From Chloroflexia bacterium SDU3-3 (GTDB lineage Bacteria > Chloroflexota > Chloroflexia > Chloroflexales > Roseiflexaceae): a DNA stretch of 64,000 nucleotides. The position numbers were made by a program, and so were the translations under genes. Location of the stretch: NCBI GenBank assembly GCA_009268125.1, contig WBOU01000006.1, positions 319,807-383,806 of the forward strand. Reading direction: 5' to 3'. The notes beneath the pieces were generated by a model. The model was given only the letters and a program-made list of their open reading frames with translations, was not told the origin of the DNA and made no database searches. Each line of letters opens with the position of its first letter. The stretch's first letter is position 1. Positions 42,427-51,085 of this stretch are shown here, piece by piece.

Positions 42427-44199
42427 TTGGCGGCTACTGATAACTCGGTCCAACCACAGGCGGCTGGGAGTCGAAAGGTGGTGTTCGGCGGCGAGGCGTT
42501 CTACCTGGCGGTCCGATGGGTGGTGGTGCTGGTGCTGGTGCTGATCAGCGGCCTAATCACCGGCGACCAGCTGCTCTCGCCTGCCTGGATGCGCCAGCCG
42601 GTGGTGCTGATCATCGGCTTCCACGCGCTGTTTAGCCTGCTCGAAACCCTGGCCCTGTTTGTCAAGCCGTTGACGTCAATCAATCGGCTAGCTTTTTATG
42701 TCGATGTGATCATCATCACGCTACTGGCCTACTTCGGCCAGAGCGGCGGCGATCTGTTCTACCCGCTGTACTTTCTGCCGCTGGTGGGCGCTGGCATGCA
42801 GATGAACGCGCGCCGCAGCCTGCTGCTGGGCTGCCTGGCGGCGGGCGGCTATGTGGCGGCGGTGCTGGCCCTGCGCATGCAGATCGAGCTTGGCCCCACA
42901 TCCAACCTGCTGGCGATCGTGGCGCTGGCCATGCGCTGCACCGCGCTGATCATCGTGCCATGGCTCACCGGCGGCCTGGCCGACCGCAGCGGCCAGCTCA
43001 ACCGCCACAGCGTGGTGCAGGCCCGCCAGGAGACCCAGCGCGCCACCCACGAGGCCCTGGCCTACCGCGAGCAGACCAAGGCGCTGTTCGAGGTGGCCTA
43101 CACGCTCTCCACCACCATGAACTACCAGAGTGTGATGGACGTGATGCTGCTGGAGTGCCGCAAGCTGGTGCCCTACACCAGCGCGCTCACCCTGCTCTCC
43201 ACCGGCATGCCAGATGAGCTCTACGTGGCCGCATCGGTGGGCCTGAGCGAGAACGATAAGCAGCTGCGCCCGATCACCACCGATGGCCCGGTGGGCAACA
43301 CCATGCGCACCGGCGAGCCGGTGATCGTGGGCGCGCCCGCCCAGCACCCCGAGCTGCAGATCTTCGAGGCGCTGCGCACATGCCGCTCGGCGTGCGTGGT
43401 GCCCATGCGCGCCGGGCTGAAGAGCTACGGCATGTTCGTGATCGCCGCCAGCGATGACAACGCCTTCGACGCCAACCAGCTCTCCATGGTCACGGCGCTC
43501 ACCAACTACGCGATTATCGCGCTGCACAACGCCCAGCTGGTGCACGACCTGCGCGAGGAGCGCAATAAGCTGATCTCGAAAGAGGAGGACGTGCGACACC
43601 AGCTGGCCCGCGACCTGCACGACGGCCCGGCCCAGGCTCTGGCGGCGATCACCATGAACCTTGAGTTCATCAAGCGCCTGCTGGAGCGCGACCCCTCGCG
43701 CGTGGAGCCGGAGCTGGACAAGCTGGCCGCGCTGGCCAAGCGCACCACCCACGATGTGCGCACCCTGCTGTTCGAGCTGCGCCCGCTGGTGCTGGAGAAA
43801 CAGGGCCTAGACAACACGCTGCGCCAGTATGTCGAGCGCTTCCAGGGCAACGCCACCCAGGTCATCCTTGAGGCCGACAAAATCACCGCCGACCTGGACA
43901 GCAAGGCCGAGAGCACGCTGTTCAATATCGTGCAGGAGTCGGTGAATAACGCGCTGAAGCACGCCAAGGCCAAGCATATCTGGGTGCGCCTGAAGCAGAG
44001 CAACAACCGGCTGGAGGCCACTGTGCAGGATGATGGCCTGGGCTTCGAGCTGAAGAAGGTGCTGGCATCCTACGAGCAGCGCGGCTCGTTCGGCCTGCTG
44101 AACATCGAGGAGCGCGCCAAGCTGATCGGCGGCGCTGCCGAGCTGTACTCGGCCCCCGGCGAGGGCACCACTGTCAAGATTATTGTTCCGCTCACATAA
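42427..44199 (+). CDS. NarL-type sensor histidine kinase with GAF domain
   Basis: 590-aa membrane sensor kinase. About six helices fill residues 25-185, a GAF domain spans about 215-370 (VAYTLSTTMNYQSVMDVMLL), then a HisKA_3 dimerisation helix with the phosphorylated His398 (RDLHDGPAQALAAI) and a HATPase_c domain (NIVQESVNNALKHAKAKHIW, DDGLGF, GLLNIEERA). The start is TTG 42427, supported by GGAGG eight bases upstream; a nearby ATG is out of frame. No response regulator gene adjoins it; the sigma-factor gene precedes it. Confidence 0.92.
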   Translation: MAATDNSVQPQAAGSRKVVFGGEAFYLAVRWVVVLVLVLISGLITGDQLLSPAWMRQPVVLIIGFHALFSLLETLALFVKPLTSINRLAFYVDVIIITLLAYFGQSGGDLFYPLYFLPLVGAGMQMNARRSLLLGCLAAGGYVAAVLALRMQIELGPTSNLLAIVALAMRCTALIIVPWLTGGLADRSGQLNRHSVVQARQETQRATHEALAYREQTKALFEVAYTLSTTMNYQSVMDVMLLECRKLVPYTSALTLLSTGMPDELYVAASVGLSENDKQLRPITTDGPVGNTMRTGEPVIVGAPAQHPELQIFEALRTCRSACVVPMRAGLKSYGMFVIAASDDNAFDANQLSMVTALTNYAIIALHNAQLVHDLREERNKLISKEEDVRHQLARDLHDGPAQALAAITMNLEFIKRLLERDPSRVEPELDKLAALAKRTTHDVRTLLFELRPLVLEKQGLDNTLRQYVERFQGNATQVILEADKITADLDSKAESTLFNIVQESVNNALKHAKAKHIWVRLKQSNNRLEATVQDDGLGFELKKVLASYEQRGSFGLLNIEERAKLIGGAAELYSAPGEGTTVKIIVPLT

Positions 44200-44235
44200 C
44201 GCGGCGGCCCCTGCGCCCGCCGCACTAGGTTTTGC

Positions 44236-45135
44236 ATGTCGCTAGAGAATCCCTACATCCACCCCGCCCGCATCAAGGCCGCGCTGCGCACGCTAGAGCT
44301 GACGCCCACGCGCGGCATGGGCCAGAACTTTCTGCTCGACTCCTACGCCCTTGAGACGATCGTGCGCGCGGCGGAGCTGGCCCCCGACGACACCGTGCTG
44401 GAGATCGGCCCCGGCCTGGGCGTGCTCACCTGGGAGCTGCTGCAGCGCGCCGCCCGCGTGGTGACGGTGGAGCTGGACAAGCGCCTGGCCGCCCGCCTGC
44501 ACACCGAGCTGGGCCACGACCCCAAGCTCTCGATCGTCCAGTCCGACATCCTCAAGATCGCGCCCGAGGCCGCGCTGGCCGCCAACGGCGCGCCCGCCGA
44601 GCTGCTGGGCCAGCCCTACAAGGTGGTGGCCAACCTGCCCTACGCCATCACCAGTGCGGTGCTGCGGCACCTGCTGGAATCAGCCCAGCGCCCCACGGTG
44701 CTGGTGGTGCTGGTGCAGTGGGAGGTAGCCAAGCGCATCACCGCCAAGCCCGGCGACCTGAGCGTGCTGGCCCACTCGGTGCAGGTCTACGCCGAGGCCG
44801 AGATCATCGAGAAGGTGCCCGGCAGCAGCTTCCTGCCGCCGCCCGCCGTCGACTCGGCGATCATGCGGCTGCGGGTGCGGCCCCAACCGCTGGTGCCCGA
44901 GGCCGAGATCGCCAGCCACATGCGCCTGATCAAGGCGGGGTTCCTGCAGGCCCGCAAGAAGCTCTCGAACGCGCTGCCCAGCGGCCTGGCCTCGATCGGC
45001 GTACAGGTGAGCAAGGAGCAGATGGGCGAGGCCCTGGCCGCCGCCCAGATCAACCCCGACCGCCGCGCCGAGACGCTGACCTTCGCCGAGTGGCAGGCGC
45101 TCTACCAGCAGCTGCCCGCGCTGCACCCGCGCTAG
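44236..45135 (+). CDS. rsmA: 16S rRNA dimethyladenosine transferase
   Basis: 299-aa KsgA-family enzyme that dimethylates two adjacent adenines near the 3' end of 16S rRNA. Motifs: GQNFLLDSYALETIV, the SAM loop LEIGPGLGVLTWEL, VELDKRLA, and the catalytic NLPYAITSAVL. A C-terminal helical domain follows. Length is normal. A strong terminator lies just after the gene. Confidence 0.95.
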   Translation: MSLENPYIHPARIKAALRTLELTPTRGMGQNFLLDSYALETIVRAAELAPDDTVLEIGPGLGVLTWELLQRAARVVTVELDKRLAARLHTELGHDPKLSIVQSDILKIAPEAALAANGAPAELLGQPYKVVANLPYAITSAVLRHLLESAQRPTVLVVLVQWEVAKRITAKPGDLSVLAHSVQVYAEAEIIEKVPGSSFLPPPAVDSAIMRLRVRPQPLVPEAEIASHMRLIKAGFLQARKKLSNALPSGLASIGVQVSKEQMGEALAAAQINPDRRAETLTFAEWQALYQQLPALHPR

Positions 45136-45150
45136 CCACAGCGCAGCAAG

Positions 45151-45187
45151 CGGCCCGCGACCCAGGCCTGGGTCGCGGGCCGCTTTT
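45151..45187 (+). terminator. Rho-independent terminator after rsmA
   Basis: Stem CGGCCCGCGACCCA / TGGGTCGCGGGCCG, 4-nt loop, then CTTTTT. It ends 17 bp before the stop of the convergent EamA gene and may serve both. Confidence 0.93.
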
Positions 45188-45204
45188 TGGCATCTGCACG
45201 CCAG

Positions 45205-46143
45205 CTAGCGCGCTTTCGCAGCCTGGCCCTGGCTGGTGATGATCACCACCACCGCCGCGACGATCACCCCCGCCGCCGCCATGGTGGGCAGCGTCAGTTG
45301 CTCGCCCGCCAGCAGCCAGCCCAGAAACACCGCCACCACCGGATTCACATAGGCGTAGGTCGAGACCCGCGAGGGCGAGCTGGCCTGGATGAGCCAGCTG
45401 TAGGCGCTGAACGTGATCACCGAGCCGACCACGGCCAGGTAGAGCACCGCCAGCCAGGCCCGCGTGTCCAGGATGGCGGGGGTGAGCGCGCTCCACTCAC
45501 CGCTGGCCGCGCTGATCAGCATCAGCAGCGCGCCGCCCGCCAGCATCTGCAGCGCCGAGGTGGCCACCGCCGAGTAGGGCAGCGGGCGGTAGCGGCTGTA
45601 GATCGTGCCCACCGCCCAGCCCAGCGCCGAGAGCGCCAGCGCGATGGTGGCCACCACATCCAGCCCGCCCACGCCCGCGAAGGCCCCCGGCCCCACCAGC
45701 ATCACCAGGCCCACGAAGCCCAGCCCCACGCCGAACAGCGTGGCCCCCGCAGGCCGCACCCCGCCAGGGCGCAGCCAGTCCAGCAGCACCACCCAGATCG
45801 GGATGAGCGCCAGCACCACCGAGGCCACGCCCGAGGGCACCCGCAGCTCGCCCCAGCTGAGCAGGCCGTGGCAGACCACGAAGAAGAAGAAGCCGCCCAC
45901 CGCTGCGCTGCGCCAGTCGGCCAGCCGGAAGCGGCGCTCGCCGCGCGCCCAGGCCCACGCCATCAGGATGCCGCCCGCGATCAGCGCGCGCACCCCGCTC
46001 TGCATGAAGGGCGGGATGCTCTCCACCGCGTAGCAGATGGCCAGGAAGGTCGACCCCCAGAGGATGTAGATGGCCGCGTAGGCCGAAAAGACCCGGAAAT
46101 CAAACGAGCGCGCCGCTGGCACGCTCTTCGTCGCCTGTTGCAT
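45205..46143 (-). CDS. EamA/DMT-family transporter
   Basis: 312-aa inner-membrane protein with ten helices in two EamA halves (IYILWGSTFLAICYAVESIP; later LGWAVGTIYSRYRPL and VNPVVAVFLGWLLAGEQLT). This family exports metabolites or amino acids; the cargo is unknown. ATG 46143 (MQQATK) is preferred; a GTG at 46167 is an alternative. It has no obvious operon partner. Confidence 0.9.
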   Translation of the reverse strand: MQQATKSVPAARSFDFRVFSAYAAIYILWGSTFLAICYAVESIPPFMQSGVRALIAGGILMAWAWARGERRFRLADWRSAAVGGFFFFVVCHGLLSWGELRVPSGVASVVLALIPIWVVLLDWLRPGGVRPAGATLFGVGLGFVGLVMLVGPGAFAGVGGLDVVATIALALSALGWAVGTIYSRYRPLPYSAVATSALQMLAGGALLMLISAASGEWSALTPAILDTRAWLAVLYLAVVGSVITFSAYSWLIQASSPSRVSTYAYVNPVVAVFLGWLLAGEQLTLPTMAAAGVIVAAVVVIITSQGQAAKAR

Positions 46144-46199
46144 CTGTGTTCTCGCTATCGTTGCCACACACGGGCCAAGATTATCGCCCTATTGTACGC

Positions 46200-46290
46200 G
46201 AGAACGCGCGGCGCGCGGCGGGGCCGAGCGCTCTTTACCACGAAGGCGCGAAGAACGATGTACCTCTATGGCTCCAAGACACCAAGGGAA
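46200..46290. repeat. Dispersed repeat family A, short copy
   Basis: GAGAACGCGCGGCGCGCGGC leader-like DNA, then CTCTTTACCACGAAGGCGCG and GGCTCCAAGACACCAAGGG. No gene is seen in the rest of this 250-bp gap. Confidence 0.6.
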
Positions 46291-46394
46291 GATGTAGGCC
46301 GCTCGCCCCACCCGTGGATGATGTGAATTTCTCAGAGAAGGGGGAAATGCACTCCTTGCGCGGCTATGCGATGGGGCCGTCTATACGATTCCAC

Positions 46395-46985
46395 CTAACC
46401 GGACGTTTCATGCCATTGCTCCCGAAACCCCGAGGACAACAGAACGAGCTGATTGAAGGCGCGATCCAGATGAGCACCCAACCCAGACGAGGTATCGTCA
46501 AGCCACTCCATCAGCGCGTAGGTAAACGCCGCCGTGCCGACTTGGGCAGCCAGGGTCGACAGCTTTGGGTCGACCCCTCGTTGCTCCAGCGCCGAAGCCA
46601 GCACCGCGATCATGGCCGCCATTTTGGTTAGCTCCCGCTCCCGTAAGGCCGGTGTCGCGGCGATGATTGCCTGCCGAGGTGCCGAGAATGAACGATTATC
46701 TTCGTAGATCGCTTCCATCCCATGGAAGGCGAGCAGCAGAACCTGCATCGGCGTAAGATCAGCAGGCGCGCTGGCGATGGCCTCAGCGAGCGCGGCCTGC
46801 ACGCTCACCTCGCGGTCGAACAGGATGTCACGCTTGTCTGCAAAATGCCGGAAGAAGGTTCGCTCCGTCACCCCAGCCTGCGCCGCGATCTCGGCTGCTG
46901 TGGTCTGCTCGTAGCCGCGCTCGCGGAACAGCTCTAAAGCCGCCTGCTGCAACTTGCGGTGCGCCTCGGCACTCTTTTTAGGCAT
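46395..46985 (-). CDS. TetR-family transcriptional regulator
   Basis: 196-aa repressor. The N-terminal helix-turn-helix is at about residues 10-55 (ALELFRERGYEQTTAAEIAA, then GVTERTFFRHFADKRDILFD); the rest is the helical ligand domain. ATG 46985 has AAGGAGCC upstream. It is divergent from an oxidoreductase gene, and between them lie three copies of a 13-bp palindrome, so it probably represses both itself and that gene until a small ligand is bound. Base use is less GC-rich than regions 1 and 2. Confidence 0.92.
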   Translation of the reverse strand: MPKKSAEAHRKLQQAALELFRERGYEQTTAAEIAAQAGVTERTFFRHFADKRDILFDREVSVQAALAEAIASAPADLTPMQVLLLAFHGMEAIYEDNRSFSAPRQAIIAATPALRERELTKMAAMIAVLASALEQRGVDPKLSTLAAQVGTAAFTYALMEWLDDTSSGLGAHLDRAFNQLVLLSSGFREQWHETSG

Positions 46986-47000
46986 TGGAGGCTCCTTATT

Positions 47001-47063
47001 GTCAGCCACTGACATTTTGGGTATTGTCAGTGACTGACATTTGTGGTATAGTCAGTCACTGAC
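47001..47063. promoter_or_regulatory. Three phased TetR-type operators
   Basis: Palindromes GTCAGCCACTGAC (47001-47013), GTCAGTGACTGAC (47026-47038) and GTCAGTCACTGAC (47051-47063). The starts are exactly 25 bp apart. The consensus half-site is GTCAGT. They overlap the likely promoter of the oxidoreductase gene and lie just ahead of the regulator gene, the usual layout of an autorepressed TetR pair. Confidence 0.88.
47024..47052 (+). promoter_or_regulatory. Promoter of the oxidoreductase gene
   Basis: A -35 box TTGTCA (47024-47029), a 17-bp spacer and a -10 box TATAGT (47047-47052). The middle operator overlaps the -35 and the right operator overlaps the -10, so bound repressor would block polymerase. 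Confidence 0.7.
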
Positions 47064-47104
47064 ATATTGTAGCCCACAGATGGGAGTAGCGCAAAGGAGT
47101 GGGG

Positions 47105-48028
47105 ATGAAGCGTATCCAATATCATCGTTACGGCGGACCGGAGGTACTACGCCTAGAGGATTTTACGCCCCCCGACCCCGGCCCCGGGCAAATCCGTGTT
47201 CGCGTCAAGGCGGCAGCCGCCAACCCGATGGACTGGAAGATGTTCAAAGGCGAGATGAAATTGATCACGGGCCGCACGTTTCCGCGCGGCCTCGGCCACG
47301 ACTTCGCGGGCGTTGTGGAGGCCGTGGGCCCGCATGTGACCCGGTTCAACGTCGGTGATGAGGTGTACGGCGCAGCGGGGTTGAAGGCGGCGGGCGCATT
47401 CGCCGAGGCGCTGGTCACCGATGATACGATGGTCTTCCGCAAACCGCAGTCCCTTTCGTTCGAGAAGGCCGCCGCTTTGCCCGTGGTCGCCGGGACGGCC
47501 TGGACTGCGCTGATCGACAAGGCCCAGCTGCAAGCTGGCCAGCGGGTCTTCATCGCGGGCTGCCTTGGGGGGGTTGGGCGTATCGCAGTGCAAATCGCTG
47601 GGATGCGCGGCGCAGAGGTCACTGGCAGCTGTGGTGCATCCCGACGTGATGAGGCGCTGGCCCTGGGCATCAAGGAAGCCGTTGACTATCGCGCCTTCAA
47701 TGCCAATGCCTATCGCGGTCGCTTCGATGTGGTGTTCGATACGCATGGCGCGCTGTCGCTGCGCCAGTGTGGCACGATGCTCAAACGCGGCGGTGTGGCG
47801 CTGCATATTGTTCCAACAGCTTCAAAGATGATCTGGAGCATGCTCTCGCCCCGCCATCAGACCGTTATGGGGCACGCGACGCCGCAATTTGTAGAAGCGG
47901 TAGAGCAAGGCAAGCTCTCGCCGACCATTGGCCGAACCGTGCCCTTGTCCGAGGCGATCTCGGCCATCATCGAGCTTGAGAACACCAGTTCACCCGCAGG
48001 AAAACTGGTCGTCATCCCCATGGGGTGA
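47105..48028 (+). CDS. Zinc-free NADPH:quinone oxidoreductase-like enzyme
   Basis: 307-aa MDR-superfamily reductase. The N-terminal GroES-like part includes YGGPEVLRLED and GHDFAGVVEAVG; the nucleotide-binding domain has AGCLGGVGRIAVQIA (in place of the common AAxGGVG), with SGCGAS-like GSCGASRRDEA after it. The zinc ligands of alcohol dehydrogenases are missing. It probably reduces quinones or enones with NADPH. ATG 47105 follows AAAGGAGTGGGG. It is likely under control of the divergent TetR protein. Confidence 0.9.
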   Translation: MKRIQYHRYGGPEVLRLEDFTPPDPGPGQIRVRVKAAAANPMDWKMFKGEMKLITGRTFPRGLGHDFAGVVEAVGPHVTRFNVGDEVYGAAGLKAAGAFAEALVTDDTMVFRKPQSLSFEKAAALPVVAGTAWTALIDKAQLQAGQRVFIAGCLGGVGRIAVQIAGMRGAEVTGSCGASRRDEALALGIKEAVDYRAFNANAYRGRFDVVFDTHGALSLRQCGTMLKRGGVALHIVPTASKMIWSMLSPRHQTVMGHATPQFVEAVEQGKLSPTIGRTVPLSEAISAIIELENTSSPAGKLVVIPMG

Positions 48029-48119
48029 GCCTGGCTTGGCCATCCAGCACGGATGGATAGTGACGACCACATCATCGGTCGATATCTCTTTCTTGTATCG
48101 CTAACGAATGGAGCTTCCC

Positions 48120-48413
48120 ATGATTGTTGAACTTGCCGACATCCGTATTCACCCCGGTCAGAACGCAGCCTTTGAAGAGGCCGTCCAGCGCGGCATCGAC
48201 ACAGTGGCGGTGCGCGCCAAGGGATTTCAGGGCTGCAAGGTGCACCATGGCATTGAATCCCCCGAGCGCTACATCCTGCAGGCCTTCTGGGACACGCTGG
48301 AAGACCACACCGTGGCTTTCCGGCAAGGGCCGCTGTTTTCCGAGTGGTATGCCATGATTGCGCCCTTCGCCGCCGCGCCAGCCGCTGTGGAGCACTTTGA
48401 GATAAAGTCTTGA
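48120..48413 (+). CDS. Antibiotic-biosynthesis-monooxygenase-fold protein
   Basis: 97-aa small protein of the ABM/dimeric alpha-beta barrel family: VELADIRIHPGQNAAFEEAV at the start, QGCKVHHGIESPERYILQ in the middle with the typical aromatic W (FWDTLEDH) and F positions. Such proteins act on quinones or as stress-related oxygenases. ATG 48120 is preferred, with GGAG six bases upstream. It lies 91 bp after the reductase and may be co-regulated by the TetR protein. Confidence 0.85.
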   Translation: MIVELADIRIHPGQNAAFEEAVQRGIDTVAVRAKGFQGCKVHHGIESPERYILQAFWDTLEDHTVAFRQGPLFSEWYAMIAPFAAAPAAVEHFEIKS

Positions 48414-48416
48414 CTC

Positions 48417-48508
48417 TTAGGGGTTGAGCCGAGATAGCTGCTGTCGGCCAATGAGATTGATAGCAGTAGCGGCGAGGGCATGCTGGAGGTGGGTTGGAGC
48501 CATCCCAA
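48417..48508 (-). pseudogene. Transposase 3' remnant
   Basis: On the minus strand this translates as HLQHALAATAINLIGRQQ followed by LSRLNP and a stop. The pattern 'H.L.ATAINL.RL' is the usual C-terminus of IS5/IS1182-like DDE transposases. The 5' part is missing. It begins only four bases after the end of the upstream gene. Confidence 0.5.
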
Positions 48509-48570
48509 CCGGGTACTTCATCCTGGCCGAGCGCTGGGCCAGGGCCGAGCTAGAGTCGGCCCTAGCCTAG

Positions 48571-48738
48571 GGCCGCTTGCCGCACGCGCTGCGGCACAGC
48601 TTCGTCACCCTGGCCATCCGGGGCGGGGCTAGCGTGGCCCAGGCGGCGGCGCGGCACAAGGGTCCGCGCACCACCATGCGGTATGCGCACGACGTGCAGA
48701 CCCTCGATGATAACGCGGTGGATTATGTGAAGTTTTGA
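48571..48738 (+). pseudogene. Tyrosine recombinase (phage integrase) C-terminal remnant
   Basis: Translates as LPHALRHSFVTLAIRGGASV, then AQAAARHKGPRTTMRYAHD and VDYVKF with a stop. HALRHSF carries the catalytic H-x-x-R; the third box has RHKGPRTTMRY where GH and Tyr are expected. An in-frame stop precedes the remnant at 48568, so the N-terminal 80 per cent of the enzyme is gone. It marks a past integration site. Confidence 0.8.
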
Positions 48739-48931
48739 GGGAGGAGGTAGGGGCGCGGTGGGGGGGGCGGCGCATCCTGCTGGTGCGCGGCAGGAAGACC
48801 AAGGTGGAAGATAGCAATTAGCCCGGTTTTGTGAAGCATTTCCTTAGCGTTGTAAATTGCAAAGATGCATAAATAGGCCTACCCCGATATCGGATTGTCA
48901 GAAAGAGCCTATTAAATTGCGATGTTTTCTT

Positions 48932-49726
48932 CTATTGCACAACTCGCAATGCTATTCGAAAGCCTATCCAAGGACTTTTGAGGTCATACTTAATAAGAGC
49001 AGGTTCGTCAAAAAATGTGGCCCAAACTAGTTCTGAGTTATGGGGCATCGCAAAATGACTACTACGAAAAATATGAAATCGAGATGCAATATGTTGATCA
49101 CGCTTTGTTGTGAATGATGAACTTTTACCAATCCAGTCAAAAACAACGCTACTAGGATAGATACTGGGTTCATCAAAGCATAGCTCCATAACATTTCCTA
49201 TCATATCATATAATCCCCATTGATTAGGTTCTTTTTTTCCTACAGGCTGCAGCATTCCGCCGCTATTTTCTTTGTGCCAAGCGATTTGATCAAGATAAGC
49301 TTCTTCATTACCATTATAGTATCGGGTTTCTGTTCCTGCTCGGCAAGCATATTCCCATTGCACTTCTGAGGGTAAGCTAAATTGATATAAACCTGGAATT
49401 TGATCGGAAAATTTAGCATTAAGTATATCGCAAAAAGATATAGCTTCTTCCCAACTGACTTGAACAATAGGTCGATTGTATGTTTCTTTATCTATCTTTG
49501 GCATACATGATGCGGTGATAGTATACCACTGTGCTTCGGTAATTACATATTGTCCAATCCAGAAGCCTTCAGTAAGATAAACATCAAAGCATTTTTCTTT
49601 TTCGTTTAACCAACTACTACCCATTCGAATCTTTCCAGGTTCGATCCAACGTAAAATTAAAGGTTCTGCACCATCAGGTAAGTCGATAATGTCTAATAAG
49701 AAAGGAGACCCTATTTGAATGCTCAT
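48932..49726 (-). CDS. SUMF1/formylglycine-generating-enzyme-fold protein
   Basis: 264-aa protein with the C-type-lectin-like SUMF1 fold: FWIGQYVITEAQWYTI, RPIVQVSWEEAISFC, LPSEVQWEYACRAGTETRYY, QWGLYDMIGNVMELCFDE and the end GFRIALRV. The family's active-site Cys pair is not evident, so it is probably a binding or structural relative and not an active sulfatase-maturing enzyme. It is strikingly AT-rich against its surroundings, suggesting transfer. No sulfatase or reverse transcriptase is adjacent. A weak AAAGGGTGAA ribosome site is visible. Confidence 0.85.
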   Translation of the reverse strand: MSIQIGSPFLLDIIDLPDGAEPLILRWIEPGKIRMGSSWLNEKEKCFDVYLTEGFWIGQYVITEAQWYTITASCMPKIDKETYNRPIVQVSWEEAISFCDILNAKFSDQIPGLYQFSLPSEVQWEYACRAGTETRYYNGNEEAYLDQIAWHKENSGGMLQPVGKKEPNQWGLYDMIGNVMELCFDEPSIYPSSVVFDWIGKSSSFTTKRDQHIASRFHIFRSSHFAMPHNSELVWATFFDEPALIKYDLKSPWIGFRIALRVVQ

Positions 49727-49906
49727 TCTTTCACCCTTTCATCCATCCAATATAACCATATTTACATAAATTCAATACGGTTATATTGGATATTTATTTT
49801 ACTTACTATAGATATATCATGGGTAACTATCCATTATATCTACAGTAATACCGGGAGCGTCCTGAAATATAGAATCCATTACTTCATTTATAATTTCCGC
49901 AGGTGG

Positions 49907-50950
49907 TTAAGAACTGCCATATAAAGGCTGATTTACACCCATAGAGCGAAATGTTACTACTAGCTTGTTATATTCTACGTAAATTATCGCAAAACCCACA
50001 TCTTGATAATAGTCAGTAACTAAACCCTTTTCGTGCAACTGCTCTTGAACTGTAATATGTCCTGTTTTCCTCCGAACCTACCCAGCATCTTCCTGTTCAG
50101 TGGTTAACTCGCTACTGCTAGGCATAAGTAGATATTTGACAGTTTCTCGATTATACACTCCAGAAAATCCTGTGCCTATAGGATAATCAAGAATATTAAT
50201 CCTTCCCATTTTTATAGCCGATACCTGCGGCCCATGTACCTGCGGGCCTGGGTCCATGGGCGGGGTGCGGAACGAGGACCAATCGAATGGCCCATTGAGG
50301 CTGAAGCCCTCCTGATCCGGGCAGGATGGCCCAGGCAGCGGGAAGCCCGAGACCTCCATTGACGGATTGCGCTGTGTCGGCCCGGTGGGCGGCTCATACT
50401 AAATGGGTGGCTGGGGATGCCCGGTGTGGGTCAACCCGGTCGGCGCTTGTTGTGAGAACTGATTGTTGTCTGTCCACACATACCCTGGCCACCTCGGGAA
50501 ACAAAATCCCATCCACGAGCAATCTGGGCACTATTGTTTTCTATAGTAGCGGCATCTGGCCACAATCCATCAAAGCAGTGCGCATAGCCACACTGTGATA
50601 CTGCCTGATTAACTGATAAACCGACCGCCAGCGCGCCTCCCGCGATTGCCGCGCCTATGAGAATGCAGCCCACCGCATCAACACCTGCAAAAAAGATACA
50701 CCGCCCGCTCGGGTCGGTGAACAGCGTCGGCTGGTTGGAGGCGTACATATACGGCGCGGGGTTGGCGGGGTCGCCCGCGTAGGGGTCGACGCTGGCGAAG
50801 CTGCCGCTGGCGGCATTGTACCACCGCGCGCGCAGGTGCACGCTGCTGCCCTGCTGGAGCTCGCCCGTGAAGCCGAAGCGGGCCGGCGCGCCGCGCTCCA
50901 CCGCGCTCGCCACGTAGCCCACGCACACATCCCAGCGCCTACGATCAAAA
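49907..50950 (-). pseudogene. Decayed RHS-repeat protein C-terminus with toxin-like tail
   Basis: Minus-strand reading starts with the RHS core end: FTGELQQGSSVHLRARWYNA, SGSFASVDPYAGDPANPAPY and FTDPSGR. A hydrophobic stretch follows (GCILIGAAIAGGALAVGL), then the frame ends at 50431. In another frame a Pro-rich linker (YEPPTGPTQRNPS), SGFPLPGPSCPDQEG and GTGFSGVYNRETVKYLL continue. In-frame stops lie at 50399-50401 and 50078-50080. After the latter the frame continues as GHITVQEQLHEKGLVTDYYQ and FAIIYVEYNKLVVTFRSMG to a final stop at 49907. So a toxin-like C-terminal region survives but is broken by one frameshift and two stops. The 5' bulk of the RHS gene is absent. Confidence 0.75.
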
Positions 50951-51085
50951 TAGGCCCCATGGCGGTGGTAATTCATCTAGAGAGAGCGCAGCATAGCCAT
51001 ATCGCCGTAAAAGAGCCACAAAGGCGACACTACTTGCCCGAGCGCAATCTACGGGCAGGAGACGCATACAAAGGAGTATCCACGC

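Noticed and set aside
48932-49726. Variable protein of a diversity-generating retroelement
   Set aside because: The fold fits, but no reverse transcriptase, template repeat or adenine-biased variable repeat is visible in the window.
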